Source: Neobacillus driksii
GTDB taxonomy: Bacteria > Bacillota > Bacilli > Bacillales > Cytobacillaceae
Assembly: GCF_013409995.1 (NCBI RefSeq)
Contig: NZ_JACCBX010000008.1
Span: 107,894 to 171,893, forward strand
Direction: 5' to 3'
Length of the DNA: 64,000 bases
The translations under genes and the position numbers were made by a program. Positions within the stretch are counted from its first letter, which is position 1, and each line of letters starts with the position of its first letter. Of this stretch, positions 1 through 9,712 are shown in pieces. The notes beneath the pieces were generated by a model. It saw only the letters and a program-made list of their open reading frames with translations. It did not search any database and was not told where the DNA came from.

Positions 1-120
1 TCAAGACACCTGATTGAGGACTAATCCTTTCGGAGGCACGTACGATTTGTCTTCAAATAGTAGCATGTAACAGGATTTAATGCATAATCGGTTGTAGGTC
101 TGACATAGAAAATAACAAAT

Positions 121-147
121 TGCCGAGAAGAATACTCTTCCTCGACA
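121..147 (-). terminator. Rho-independent terminator of the GGDEF/EAL operon
   Basis: Arms TGCCGAGAAG (121-130) and CTTCCTCGACA (137-147) pair with one bulge. On the minus strand the stem is followed by a U-rich stretch. It lies 18 bp beyond the stop of the GGDEF/EAL gene, so it should end that transcript. Confidence 0.65.
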
Positions 148-164
148 ATCTGAGGGCGAACAGT

Positions 165-2609
165 TTAAAATACTGTCGGCCCTTTTCTTTTAGATAATAC
201 AGATCCTTTGTGTTGCTCTAGGAAGGTTCTTTCAAATTCTTCACCCGATAGCGGAGGACTGAGCAGATATCCCTGTACAACCAAACAGCCATTTGATTTT
301 AGGAATAGTAACTCCTCTTCAGTCTCTACACCCTCTGCAATCACATCAAGATTTAAATTATTGGCCACTGAAATAATCGTTTTTACAATAGCACGATTTT
401 CAGAATTGCTTGTGATATCTTTTACAAAGGAACGATCAATTTTTAGAGAATTAATCGGAAACTTTTTCAGATAACTTAATGAAGAATATCCTGTTCCAAA
501 ATCATCAATTGAAATCGAAATCCCCATTGTCTTTAAATCATTTAACCTGCAAATCACAGAATTGATATCAGCCATCGAAATACTCTCCGTGATTTCTAAA
601 TCTAGATAGTGAGCGTCAAGATTTGTTTCTTTTAAGATATTCATCACTGATTCTACAAAGTTACCCTCATTAAATTGCCGCATGGAGATATTTACGGATA
701 CTGGTATAGGAGTGTATCCCATATCTTGCCAAATCTTATTTTGAAGACAGGCTGATTTCAGAACCCATTCCCCTAGAGGTAATATGATTCCAGTTTCTTC
801 TGCTAAAGGAATAAATTCAGAAGGTGATATCATTCCTAATTCTGAACTCTCCCATCTTACTAATGCTTCCATACCAATGATACTGTTCGTTTCAATATCA
901 ATTTTTGGTTGGTAAACCATTTTAAGTTCATTGGAATATAATGCTTTTCGCAGAGCCTTTTCTAATACCATTTTCTTCTGATAATCATGATTCATCTCCT
1001 GCGTAAAGAAGGAATAAGAATTTCTTCCCGATTCTTTGGAACAATACATCGCAATATCCGCATTTTTTATTAATATATCTGGGTGATCACCATCTGTCGG
1101 ATACATACTGATGCCCAAACTGGAAGTGACATATAGTTCATGATCTTTTAGCATAAATGATTTCTTGAATATATTTAAGATTCTTTTTACAAAGATGGTT
1201 GTTTCATCCTTTGTTACACTAGATAAAATAAAAGTAAACTCGTCACCGCCGAGTCGATAAACTGAAAAATCGGTCACCCTTTTATCATCCGCATTACTTA
1301 ACCGTTCTGCTACTTTTTTTAGGAGAAGATCCCCATTTTCATGATTGAGGGTGTCATTAATAATTTTAAAACGATCTAAATCTAGAAATATGACAGCTAC
1401 ATTCTCATTATTTAGTGCCGCTGTTTTCATTTTTTCGTTTAAATCTTGATGAAAGGCACGTCGATTAGGTAATCCGGTGAGAGGATCATGAAGAGCTTCC
1501 CACTCTCGCCTTTTTTCATTGATTTTTCGCTGTGTAATATCAGTCGCTACAGTAAGGACTTGTTTATCCCCTGATGAAACAATAGGCAGCTTTACCGTTT
1601 GGATCCACCTTTTATTTCCCTGTGCATCAATGATTTCATTTTCCGGTATATGCTTTTCTGCTAAGGTTGTTAATACCTCGTAATCAATATATGCATTCTG
1701 CATTGCCATATCCAGATCCGGATTATAATCCATTTCATGATTTCCGATAAGGTCTTCGGAATTCACCCCAAATAGTACACCATAAGCCTGATTGGTTACT
1801 GTATATTTTCCATCTTGACTTTTGGCATAGATATAGCTGGGATTCAGATCAATTATTTTATGAAAAAATTCTTTTTGATCTAAAAGTGCATTATTCATCT
1901 TCGTAATGATCTTTTGGTGCATTCTAATCACTGGAATCAGGATCCCAATCGATAAAAATAAAACAGCGATACTGCTAGGTAATAGCAGATAGCATTTAAT
2001 CATATTTAAGAATCCAATACAATATCCAACTGTTGCTATGATAATAAAATAACGGATAAACGTTTTGGTTTCAGAATCCTTGAGTTTTTTACTTAATACA
2101 AGTGATATTACAGTGATAATAATGAACATACATGTATTAAAGTTAAAAATCCATGACCAATCTCCATAGACAGGGTACAAGAAACTTACCTTTATTAACC
2201 CCTGGGATTTTACTAATTCAAAGCTTTGAATGCCTTTGTGGCTCCATCCAATCAAGTAGACAAAGGTTGACCAGATATAAAGAGTGACTACCGTAATTTT
2301 ATTCACTGTATATTTTACCATTCTAGATTCAATCATTTGTGTTTGGTTAATGGCCGTATAGATAACGGCAAATAAAGTTGGAGCCACCATGATTGAACCA
2401 AACCGAAATAACTGAAATAAAAACTCAATTACACTATTTGAAAAAAATTCATGAGCATGTAAAAACGAAACATCGATTTGCCAAAACGAGGCAAAAATAA
2501 AAAAGATAAATAAAAGCTTTGATAATTTCGTTTTTCCCAGTATATAGATGGTTGTAATTCCAGCTGCTAAAGGAAATAAGGCAAAAGAAATCATTAATAG
2601 AAAAATCAT
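165..2609 (-). CDS. membrane PAS-GGDEF-EAL cyclic-di-GMP turnover protein
   Basis: An 814-residue sensor likely to make or degrade cyclic-di-GMP. Residues 1 to about 235 hold seven or so hydrophobic helices like the 7TM N-terminus of sensor histidine kinases. A PAS domain follows at about 245-365, then a GGDEF domain with an intact GGDEF signature (in RLGGDEF), then an EAL domain with an intact EALVRW motif. Both catalytic signatures are present, so the net activity cannot be told from sequence. The ATG has the Shine-Dalgarno GAGGAAG, which overlaps the stop region of the upstream ketosynthase gene 10 bp away. The two are therefore probably one operon with translational coupling. Family assignment is firm; the signal sensed is unknown. 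Confidence 0.93.
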   Translation of the reverse strand: MIFLLMISFALFPLAAGITTIYILGKTKLSKLLFIFFIFASFWQIDVSFLHAHEFFSNSVIEFLFQLFRFGSIMVAPTLFAVIYTAINQTQMIESRMVKYTVNKITVVTLYIWSTFVYLIGWSHKGIQSFELVKSQGLIKVSFLYPVYGDWSWIFNFNTCMFIIITVISLVLSKKLKDSETKTFIRYFIIIATVGYCIGFLNMIKCYLLLPSSIAVLFLSIGILIPVIRMHQKIITKMNNALLDQKEFFHKIIDLNPSYIYAKSQDGKYTVTNQAYGVLFGVNSEDLIGNHEMDYNPDLDMAMQNAYIDYEVLTTLAEKHIPENEIIDAQGNKRWIQTVKLPIVSSGDKQVLTVATDITQRKINEKRREWEALHDPLTGLPNRRAFHQDLNEKMKTAALNNENVAVIFLDLDRFKIINDTLNHENGDLLLKKVAERLSNADDKRVTDFSVYRLGGDEFTFILSSVTKDETTIFVKRILNIFKKSFMLKDHELYVTSSLGISMYPTDGDHPDILIKNADIAMYCSKESGRNSYSFFTQEMNHDYQKKMVLEKALRKALYSNELKMVYQPKIDIETNSIIGMEALVRWESSELGMISPSEFIPLAEETGIILPLGEWVLKSACLQNKIWQDMGYTPIPVSVNISMRQFNEGNFVESVMNILKETNLDAHYLDLEITESISMADINSVICRLNDLKTMGISISIDDFGTGYSSLSYLKKFPINSLKIDRSFVKDITSNSENRAIVKTIISVANNLNLDVIAEGVETEEELLFLKSNGCLVVQGYLLSPPLSGEEFERTFLEQHKGSVLSKRKGPTVF

Positions 2610-2619
2610 TGCTTCTTCC

Positions 2620-3801
2620 TCAATTTTGTTTTGTCATAAATAAACATGTATTATTGCCACTAACCCCATGGTTAGTTATTGCAACACTTTCGACATTTTG
2701 ATACTTCGTCTCAAAGACAATTGGCAAGTCATTAAAACCGTCTCCACTCGTTTTAATCGTTGGTGGAATAAATCCATATTCCATACTTATTAACGAAGAG
2801 ACAACTTGCATCGCTCCCATTGAGCCAAACATATGACCGGTCATCCCTTTTATAGAAGTAATAGGGACTGTGGATCCAAAGAGATTAGAATGAGTAATGT
2901 ACTCAATCATATCATTCTGTACTAATCCAAGCGCTTGACTGTTTACATAGGTAGGGAGAGAATCGCCTATTGCGCTTTTTAATGCAGCTGTCATTAAGCG
3001 GCCAGATGCATCTGACTGTAATATGGGTAGAGCTTCATTATTTGAAGCACCGCCGCTGACTTGCCCCCATATCTTAGCGCCTCTTGATTCTGCATCCTTT
3101 TTCCGTTCCATGATCACAACGGCGGAACCCTCTGATTTAACAAAACCTTTGTGAGAAGTGGAAAAAGGTACTCCGGTCTCTTCAATTTCAACATTCTCGG
3201 CAATCGTACCTGTCTTTAAAAATCCATAGGTAATCCAATCGCCTAGAAGAGCATCAGAACCGCCAACGATACAAATATCTGCATGGCCAGCTTCTAAGAA
3301 TAATTTGCCCATAAGTATCGCATCTAGACTTGCAGTACACCCTGTAGAGATGGTATAAGCCTGTCCATTTATCCCAAGGTGCTTAGTGATTCCAGAAGAT
3401 AATGTATGCGGATCACCTACAGGTATATAGTGAATAGGTACTTTTTTAAGGTTATTACCATGGTTAGAGAATTTTTCAGCTTCTAACATTCCTCCACCTG
3501 ATGTACCCATTATGACGGCAACACGTGCAAAATCTGCATTTTGAAAGTTGGCCATTTTATAAGCCTCCTCAGCCGCTGCAATTCCCAACCGGGCTGTGCG
3601 TGGGTACCTTTTATAATTTTGACCAGAGATGGTGTCCAACTCTTCATGAACCACTCCACATACAATATTAGAACCGTTATTGCCACGGCCGTGGAGTATT
3701 TCCTGTGTACAGATACCCTGTTCTAACACATATTTATATTGATCGATATTACTAATACCCGGGGCTTTAACTCCAAAACCTGTAATGACAATTTTGTCCA
3801 T
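2620..3801 (-). CDS. beta-ketoacyl-ACP synthase II-like protein with altered catalytic triad
   Basis: About 393 residues with the thiolase fold of FabF-type ketosynthases. The nucleophile Cys is present in STGCTASLDA (Cys155), and the second His in GMTGHMFGS (His323). The first catalytic His, normally in NAHGTSTPLND, is replaced: the aligned segment reads NSQALGLVQND, putting Gln289 at the His position. The codon is CAA, at 2935-2937. The C-terminal Phe gate motif GFGGHN is also changed, to GVSGNN. FabF relatives need Cys-His-His for decarboxylative condensation, so this protein may be a non-condensing or altered-specificity enzyme. The start is ATG 3801, set by the Shine-Dalgarno GAGGT, rather than an upstream TTG. 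It forms an operon with the GGDEF/EAL gene and has no visible fatty-acid or polyketide neighbours. Confidence 0.85.
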   Translation of the reverse strand: MDKIVITGFGVKAPGISNIDQYKYVLEQGICTQEILHGRGNNGSNIVCGVVHEELDTISGQNYKRYPRTARLGIAAAEEAYKMANFQNADFARVAVIMGTSGGGMLEAEKFSNHGNNLKKVPIHYIPVGDPHTLSSGITKHLGINGQAYTISTGCTASLDAILMGKLFLEAGHADICIVGGSDALLGDWITYGFLKTGTIAENVEIEETGVPFSTSHKGFVKSEGSAVVIMERKKDAESRGAKIWGQVSGGASNNEALPILQSDASGRLMTAALKSAIGDSLPTYVNSQALGLVQNDMIEYITHSNLFGSTVPITSIKGMTGHMFGSMGAMQVVSSLISMEYGFIPPTIKTSGDGFNDLPIVFETKYQNVESVAITNHGVSGNNTCLFMTKQN

Positions 3802-3985
3802 AATCGACCTCAATTATAATAAATTTTATAGTAATCTATAAAAATTTAATTATATGAGGTAAACCAACATTTAGCAACAAATCTCGACATAAATCCCTCG
3901 CCATTTTTCCCCAGTTGAACCATAAATTTATGTTCGGTCACAAAGAAAATAAATCCTTTCATTAATATTGTGGAAGCCCTCATGC

Positions 3986-4030
3986 AAAAAAGCCAGGAGC
4001 AATCCATTTATCGGATTTTCCTGGCTTTTT
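3986..4030 (-). terminator. bidirectional-looking terminator
   Basis: A 12-bp stem (AAAAAGCCAGGA at 3986-3997, TCCTGGCTTTTT at 4019-4030) with a small inner AATCC/GGATT pairing. It sits just beyond the stop of the secreted lyase-like gene and supplies a U-run on the minus strand. Confidence 0.85.
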
Positions 4031-4070
4031 GTCTTTCTTCCCAATAATAAATCCAGAAAAGACTAACCAC

Positions 4071-6331
4071 CTATTTTAGTAAAATATTGAAAGAATAGAT
4101 CGTACGATTACCCACATCTATCCTTATATTATACTTACCTGCAGACATTGACTTTGTGCTGAGATTGAAAATATATTGATTTTCAGTAGAATCATAGCGG
4201 AACAGATTATCTTCTGCTGCTGAACTTGTAGATACTCCTTTTGCGTTTTCCACATATATCTTTGCAGTTGCTCCAGTAAGGAAGTTACTTGCATCATCCT
4301 TTAATTGGAATTTTATTGGAAGCGTACTCCCCGCTTTGTAAGTAGTAGACTCATCCGTTTTCACAGGTGGAAGAATTTCACTGGCACTAATTGTTTCGCT
4401 TGCTGCCACAATCGGTAGATTCGATTCACCTTTGTTATTTTCAGCCGTTACTTTATAATACGATGTACCAATAGGCGCTGTATTATCAGTAAACTCTGGG
4501 ATTGTAGAAGTTCCAATCTTTGTAAATTCACCATTTGGAGTGGATGAACGATAAATATTGTAGTTTTCTATACCTAATATAGGAATCCAACTTACGTTAA
4601 TATCAGCACTATTGTTTACACTTGCCTCAATTCCTGCAGGAATAAGATTTTTAATGGTTAAATCATATCTGCGGGAATCATATCTGCTGAAATTGTAGTT
4701 TCTGAAGTCTGGCATACGGGTAACACCTGTAATATGTTCCTTTAAATTGCTTGTACCATTGGAGTAAATGGATACTGAAAGGTCTCCTGTTAGATTATAA
4801 ACGATCAGCTCATCCCTGGAATCTCCAGCCATGTCTGCTACCATTACTTGCTCTTTTGCATCCGTATGTTTATCAAAGGTAACAATAGGATTAAAGTATC
4901 CATCGTAAAGCTTTGGTACCACTCCATTAGGATTATCTGCATCCACACCTCTTCTGTATGAAGTTATTAGCGGTGTATAGCTTCCTGTCCAGTTGTCAAG
5001 AGGACGTACGATACTTCCCCAATCTCCCATCGACCGCTGCTCCTGGTATAAAGTTTTACCTTCTGATGTAAAAAGGAACATTCCATCACGACCTGGTTTT
5101 CCTCTGTTAATTCTATCCAGTCCTGCAAGCTCTAAGCCTGGAGAGTCGATGCGGTAATCACCTACTAGTATCTGTTGTGGCTCGACTGTATCACCATTTC
5201 TCAATAATTGGTTACCATTAACATCGAAGGCAAACGTATCAGAACCACCCAGAATGATCTCATTTTCTCCATCACTGTTTATATCTGCGACCCAGTGGGT
5301 ATCGACATGATCCGGTAAATCCTTTCTCCATAACTCCCGTCCGTCGTATGAAATTAATGAATAGTTATTAACTAATTCATCTCTTCCATCTCCGTCGAAG
5401 TCAAAAGGCAGCAAGCCATGTCCAGTCTTTCCTGTATAATGCCAAAGTTGGTTAAAATCCTTGTCCATCGCCCATACGTCCGAATATCTGTCCTTCAATA
5501 AGATATCTTGTGGAGTTGGGTTGCCAGAGAAATTAGCGATAAAAATGGCATCATGAGCTCTTTGACTTGGAAGTTCATGCTTTTTCTCAATCTCACCCGT
5601 TTTTCCATCAAAAATATAAAAATACTTTTCTGTATCTTCGCCCATCTGCATTACGGTCAGTACTTCATTTTCACCATCTGCATCAATATCATAAATCTGA
5701 ACAGGCTCATCTGCTCCACTGGTTGTAACTTTCGGATCTACTGTTCCTTGCTGCCACAATAGTTTCCTTCAATATCATATGCAGCTAAATGTCCTACATA
5801 ACGCGGATTGCGAGCGTCATCTCTTACATTTGCCGGCTGTACCATTAAAATATCTTGGCGACCGTCACTGTTCATATCGCCGATACGCATTCTATTTCCA
5901 GTGCCCGCTGCACTAATATCAATCTTACTTACCAGGTTTGGGAAGGACCATTCTGTCATGCCTAACACCTCAACAGATTTTTCCCCTTCTCCGGAACCAT
6001 TTAATGCAGAAACCTTATATTTATACGTGGAATCGTTTTCAACATTATCATCAACAAAATTTGTAGTTTGTGAGTTACCAATTAATTTATAATCCTTATA
6101 TCCCAATTTAGTACGATAGATATTATAGCTTTCTGCCCCATCTACTTCGTTCCATTTCAATGAAATAGAGGTTTGAGTTACAGAAGGGATTACAATATCA
6201 CTTGGAGCTGATAGAGATGTATGTACTTCAGAATCAGCATAAACATTAACAGGTTGATTTATAGGACCAACTTCAGACATCATGGTTAGTGTTAACATAG
6301 TAGCAAGTATAGTTTTAGACTTTTTTAACAT
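4071..6331 (-). pseudogene. frameshifted secreted FG-GAP/fibronectin III protein, rhamnogalacturonan lyase (PL11)-like
   Basis: Two reading frames (6331-5738 and 5759-4071) encode successive parts of one exported protein. The first has a signal peptide (about 33 residues), a fibronectin III domain and the start of a beta-propeller with the calcium-type motif DMNSDGRQD. It breaks after DIEGN. The second resumes with LWQQG and continues propeller blades (DIDADGENE, DFDGDGRDE, DINSDGENE), a second fibronectin III domain and a C-terminal beta domain. One missing base near 5763 explains the break, and the second frame would otherwise start at a TTG without a ribosome site. The repeated D-x-D-x-D-G blades resemble PL11 lyases such as YesW; that is inference. 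Either a true null mutation or a sequencing error. Confidence 0.75.
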
Positions 6332-6677
6332 GATTTTCCCCCTACAAAAATAGTATTATGCCGAAACAAGTTGTCTATAGATTATTGATCACCCCCTTAC
6401 TTTTCTTTTAGTGATTTATTCTACCAATTGCCTAACAAGATGCAGTATTAGGAAATTGGTATTTAATTATGTTAATAGTTTCACTTTTTACAATTTACTG
6501 GAATATTTGTAAAATTAGACCTTACCATCGTAACCCTTCAGCAAAATGCAGACAAGATGCCTATTTTACCGACTTTTCAAATTATTCGAAAAATTAATGT
6601 GGTGAATTATTACCAATTTATCTTATTAAGATAAAACTTTATTACCAGACAATTATTACCTAGACCAATAAGAAAGG
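6332..6677. other. AT-rich intergenic region, no gene seen
   Basis: AT-rich sequence upstream of the lyase-like gene, expected to carry its promoter. No open frame with a ribosome site and no recognisable RNA was found here. Confidence 0.5.
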
Positions 6678-6704
6678 GGCATGCCTGGTTCCTGCAGGCA
6701 CACC
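6678..6704 (-). terminator. hairpin after decayed gene, probable terminator
   Basis: Arms GGCATGCCTG (6678-6687) and CAGGCACACC (6695-6704) form a 10-bp RNA stem on the minus strand with two G-U pairs. The downstream U tract is weak. It lies 13 bp past the stop of the decayed frame. Confidence 0.45.
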
Positions 6705-6716
6705 TCTTTTACTTTT

Positions 6717-7215
6717 TTATAGAGATCTATCGGTTAAGACCCTTCCAGCGAATCCATCTTCATGAGGACCTACATAATCAGATTTTAATTCAAAGGTACC
6801 TGTAAGACCTGGATACTCACTCACTTCTTTTTTCAAGTAATTATGTAAAAAAAGTGGTAAATACCCAGCAAATGTACATGGTTTAGTATTCTTCCCACTT
6901 CATATAAAAATAGCAGAGGGTATAGCCAAGAAATAGGAGTTCCAATCCATTTACCAAATTGTGCAGGAAACCATGTACTTTTGTAGGTTTTTCTCTAACT
7001 AACATGGGGCAAAGACACCATTTGTAACCACAATATCTTGTGTATTACTTATTAAATTACATATAATGTTATGAATTTTAAATCTAGAACCTCAACCGTT
7101 AGTTGAATAAGATAAGGCCAACAAGAATTTTTGGTAGCTGGATTTCGTATGGTGCCCCCGTTAGTCCAAATTCAAACTTCTCAATTTCATGAAGTATTCC
7201 ATGGTTCTTGGTAGA
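6717..7215 (-). pseudogene. decayed protein-coding remnant, family not recognised
   Basis: Three coding-like minus-strand stretches follow one another in different frames. About 7215-7100 contains GLTGAPYEIQLPK and ends at a TAA. About 6985-6900 contains FGKWIGTPISWLYP. About 6900-6717 contains FAGYLPLFLHNYLKK and GPHEDGFAGRVL and ends at TAA 6717-6719. Such long amino-acid-like strings without an intact frame fit a gene broken by frameshifts. There is no start codon with a ribosome site. I do not recognise the family. Its position between two polymer-degrading enzymes may be coincidental. Confidence 0.45.
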
Positions 7216-7222
7216 CAACACA

Positions 7223-8332
7223 TCACTTTTTTACTTTTATTTTCTCAGGTATGGTCGTCCAGTACTTTGGGTCTTCTAAGCCAAGTCGCCAAATCCCAAT
7301 TCCCCGTAAGTTATATTTTTCTACAAGGTCTAGCTTAAATCTCAGACTGTGGCTATTCTCAAACCAAGCCTGGTGGCTATGTTGTTTTTTATCTACGTAA
7401 CTGAAATGAGGTGTTTGCGAACGAGAGTCCCATATCACTTTAGCTTTATATTTTGTTATCTGACTCATTAACATTGCATGGGAGCTATATAAGGTTTCAC
7501 TTGATGTTGTATCCCAGTCCCATCCATAACCAGCGATACCCAGTAAAATTTTTGATGGTGGTACTCCTTGTTTCAAAGCATAGCGAATGGTTGCTTCTGT
7601 CCAATTGAATGATGCGGATGACCCAGGTGTTGTTCTTGGGTTGTGCTCATCATATGTCATTAGCATTAACCTATCTGAGTATAAACCAAGTTTTTCGTAA
7701 TCAAACCAAGGTGACCAGGGATTAGCACGGGAATCACCAGTGTTTGCCGGGACAGAAACCGTAACCACTTTTCCATCACTATGCAGAGCATCAGACAATT
7801 TTTTAATCAGCAGGCTAAAGGAATCTCGGTCTTTCAAATACAAATTTTCCATGTCAATATTAATACCGTCATATTTAAACTGATTGATTTCATTCTGTAA
7901 GTTCTGAATAAAAACATTGCGGTTTTTATCGATATTAAGTATATTACTCGCTACCTGCTTTCCCTTCTCCTCGGTTTCATAAAAGAGATTATGTACTACC
8001 ATATATACCTTTACGTTTTTTTCATGAGCACTCTCTATAACGATTCTTTTATGATCGACTGTAACCGAATCGATAAGATTGCCTGGTTGCTTATCATCAA
8101 GCTTATACCAAAAGGGTGCAATGATACTTATATTAGAGAATTGTGAATTAACTGTTGGTTGAGACCCTGGTAACGTTCCTTCCATTTCTGTGTAGAAACC
8201 TAAAACCTCTCTGGGAATTTTTTTCGTCCTGTATTCTGCCTCTTTTCTTTGTGACTGACTGCAGGAAGACATTAGTAATAAGACCATACTTAAAGTAATG
8301 ATAGTGAATTTACGATAGCAATTTTTTGCCAT
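7223..8332 (-). CDS. GH18-family lipoprotein, spore-cortex-lytic/YvbX-like glycosidase
   Basis: A 369-residue predicted lipoprotein: hydrophobic leader to residue 23, then Cys24 in LLMSSC as the likely lipidated residue. The body is a GH18 barrel of the short type found in Bacillus YaaH/SleL/YvbX proteins. The catalytic strand reads YDGINIDMEN, with Glu162 as proton donor; the middle Asp of the chitinase DxDxE motif is Asn, as is usual in this branch. No LysM domain is present, unlike YaaH. It probably hydrolyses amino-sugar polymers, peptidoglycan or chitin-like, outside the membrane; the substrate is not shown. The ATG follows AAGGTG with good spacing. It appears monocistronic. Confidence 0.85.
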   Translation of the reverse strand: MAKNCYRKFTIITLSMVLLLMSSCSQSQRKEAEYRTKKIPREVLGFYTEMEGTLPGSQPTVNSQFSNISIIAPFWYKLDDKQPGNLIDSVTVDHKRIVIESAHEKNVKVYMVVHNLFYETEEKGKQVASNILNIDKNRNVFIQNLQNEINQFKYDGINIDMENLYLKDRDSFSLLIKKLSDALHSDGKVVTVSVPANTGDSRANPWSPWFDYEKLGLYSDRLMLMTYDEHNPRTTPGSSASFNWTEATIRYALKQGVPPSKILLGIAGYGWDWDTTSSETLYSSHAMLMSQITKYKAKVIWDSRSQTPHFSYVDKKQHSHQAWFENSHSLRFKLDLVEKYNLRGIGIWRLGLEDPKYWTTIPEKIKVKK

Positions 8333-8555
8333 AATACACCTTCTTCTAATTTGTATATTTCTTAAGTTGATTACAAAAGTTGCAACTTATTCATGATTTG
8401 ACTTTTCCCCAATTCTTCCTTACCAGGATTGTCACTGTTTTAAGTTTGCAGAATTCCTTTTCTAAAATGTATTTGCAATATATAATTTAATAATTAATAG
8501 TTCCGAAATTTTTGATGAATGCATGCTTAAACGCATGAACCTGGAGTGGTAAAAA

Positions 8556-9467
8556 ATGGAGACTAGACAAATACAATACTTCCTGGAAGTAGCAAAAAGA
8601 GAGCATGTAACAGAGGCTGCAGATGCATTGCACATTGCCCAATCGGCAATTAGCAGACAAATTGCGAATTTAGAAAAGGAATTAGGTGTAGAGCTTTTTA
8701 TCCGTGAGGGAAGGAGCGTAAAGTTAACCCCTCTAGGAAGAATTTTTTATGAACGGATTAAACAAGTATGGTATTTGATGGAGGATTCAAAGAGAGAAAT
8801 TAGAGAATATTTAAATCCTGAAAAAGGGACCGTTCGAATTGCCTTTCCGATTAGCATGGCAGCCCATACTTTGCCTCACATCATTTATTCTTTTCGTACG
8901 CGTTTCCCCGAAGCAAAGTTTCAAATGAGCAATGCTCTTTATTATGATTTAATTGATGGCGTTGTAAATGGTCAATTTAATTTGGCGATGATTGCCCCGA
9001 TGCCGAATCTCGAAAAAGAAAAAAAGATTAAAGGGGACATTCTTTTCACAGAGAATATTGTGGCACTCATCCCTCTTCATCATCCGTTATCGGACAGGGA
9101 ATCCATTCGATTACGGGATTTAATGAATGACCAATTTTGCGTCCTTCCTGAAGGGTTTGTATTTCGTGAACAAGTGGTTCAAGCCTGTAACGGTGCGGGC
9201 TTTTCACCAAATATTGCATTCGAAGGGAAAGATATTGATGCATTAAAAGGGTTAGTATCTGCAGGCTTGGGTGTAGCCTTAATGCCGGAGATGACATTGG
9301 TGGATAACACACCACGGTCTACCGTTGTTATTCCACTTTCAGACTCGAGGCTCACACGAACAGTCGGTGTTATCTATCCTGCCGAACGTGACCTGCTTCC
9401 AACCGAAAAGCTGTTTTATGATTTTCTGATTGAAACCTATGAAAGATTGAATGAGTTTAAAAACTAG
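8556..9467 (+). CDS. LysR-type transcriptional regulator, GltC-like
   Basis: A 303-residue LysR regulator: winged helix-turn-helix at residues 1-60 (AADALHIAQSAISRQIANLE) and a periplasmic-binding-like effector domain after about 90. From memory the similarity to Bacillus subtilis GltC, activator of glutamate synthase, runs the whole length, including IRLRDLMNDQFCVLPEGF and GLVSAGLGVALMPE. No gltAB genes are adjacent, so the target is unknown and I do not transfer the symbol. The divergent GH18 gene starts 223 bp upstream and the small ORF/EamA unit lies downstream; either may be controlled by it. Confidence 0.88.
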   Translation: METRQIQYFLEVAKREHVTEAADALHIAQSAISRQIANLEKELGVELFIREGRSVKLTPLGRIFYERIKQVWYLMEDSKREIREYLNPEKGTVRIAFPISMAAHTLPHIIYSFRTRFPEAKFQMSNALYYDLIDGVVNGQFNLAMIAPMPNLEKEKKIKGDILFTENIVALIPLHHPLSDRESIRLRDLMNDQFCVLPEGFVFREQVVQACNGAGFSPNIAFEGKDIDALKGLVSAGLGVALMPEMTLVDNTPRSTVVIPLSDSRLTRTVGVIYPAERDLLPTEKLFYDFLIETYERLNEFKN

Positions 9468-9549
9468 AAAAAAAAACAATCCGATTTGATTCATCTTCAC
9501 CAGGAAAAATAGACACTAGTAATATGTTAATAGAAATTGGAGGATTATT

Positions 9550-9666
9550 ATGCCATTAACAAATATAAATCTATACATTTGGAACCCATTTTCAACATCA
9601 CCGCCACCTCCGTTTACTCCAACTGTCCAGTCAGTACTGAATAAGCTTATATTAAAAACAGATTAA
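9550..9666 (+). CDS. 38-residue small ORF upstream of EamA permease
   Basis: An ATG at 9550 follows GGAGG at 6-7 bases spacing and opens a 38-codon frame. The peptide contains NINLYIWNPF, a Pro run (SPPPPFTP) and ends LILKTD. It has no membrane segment and no family I recognise. It ends 46 bp before the EamA start, with a 12-bp hairpin in between, so it may be a leader peptide or a free peptide gene. It shares an IWN core and a terminal ILK segment with the 51-residue ORF at 49654. Confidence 0.5.
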   Translation: MPLTNINLYIWNPFSTSPPPPFTPTVQSVLNKLILKTD

Positions 9667-9699
9667 GAATCTGCGAAATATAAGCTGTTTCGTAGATTC
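9667..9699 (+). promoter_or_regulatory. 12-bp hairpin directly before the EamA Shine-Dalgarno
   Basis: GAATCTGCGAAA (9667-9678) pairs with TTTCGTAGATTC (9688-9699) through 12 bp with one G-U and a 9-base loop. It begins at the stop codon of the 38-residue ORF and ends one base before AAGGAG of the next gene. There is no U-run, so a terminator is unlikely; a translational or processing role is inferred. Confidence 0.5.
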
Positions 9700-9712
9700 G
9701 AAGGAGTAAACG

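Noticed and set aside
1..123. C-terminus of a minus-strand gene ending at position 1
   Set aside because: The frame is open for about 40 codons up to the window edge, but has no recognisable family features and runs into the terminator of the next gene.
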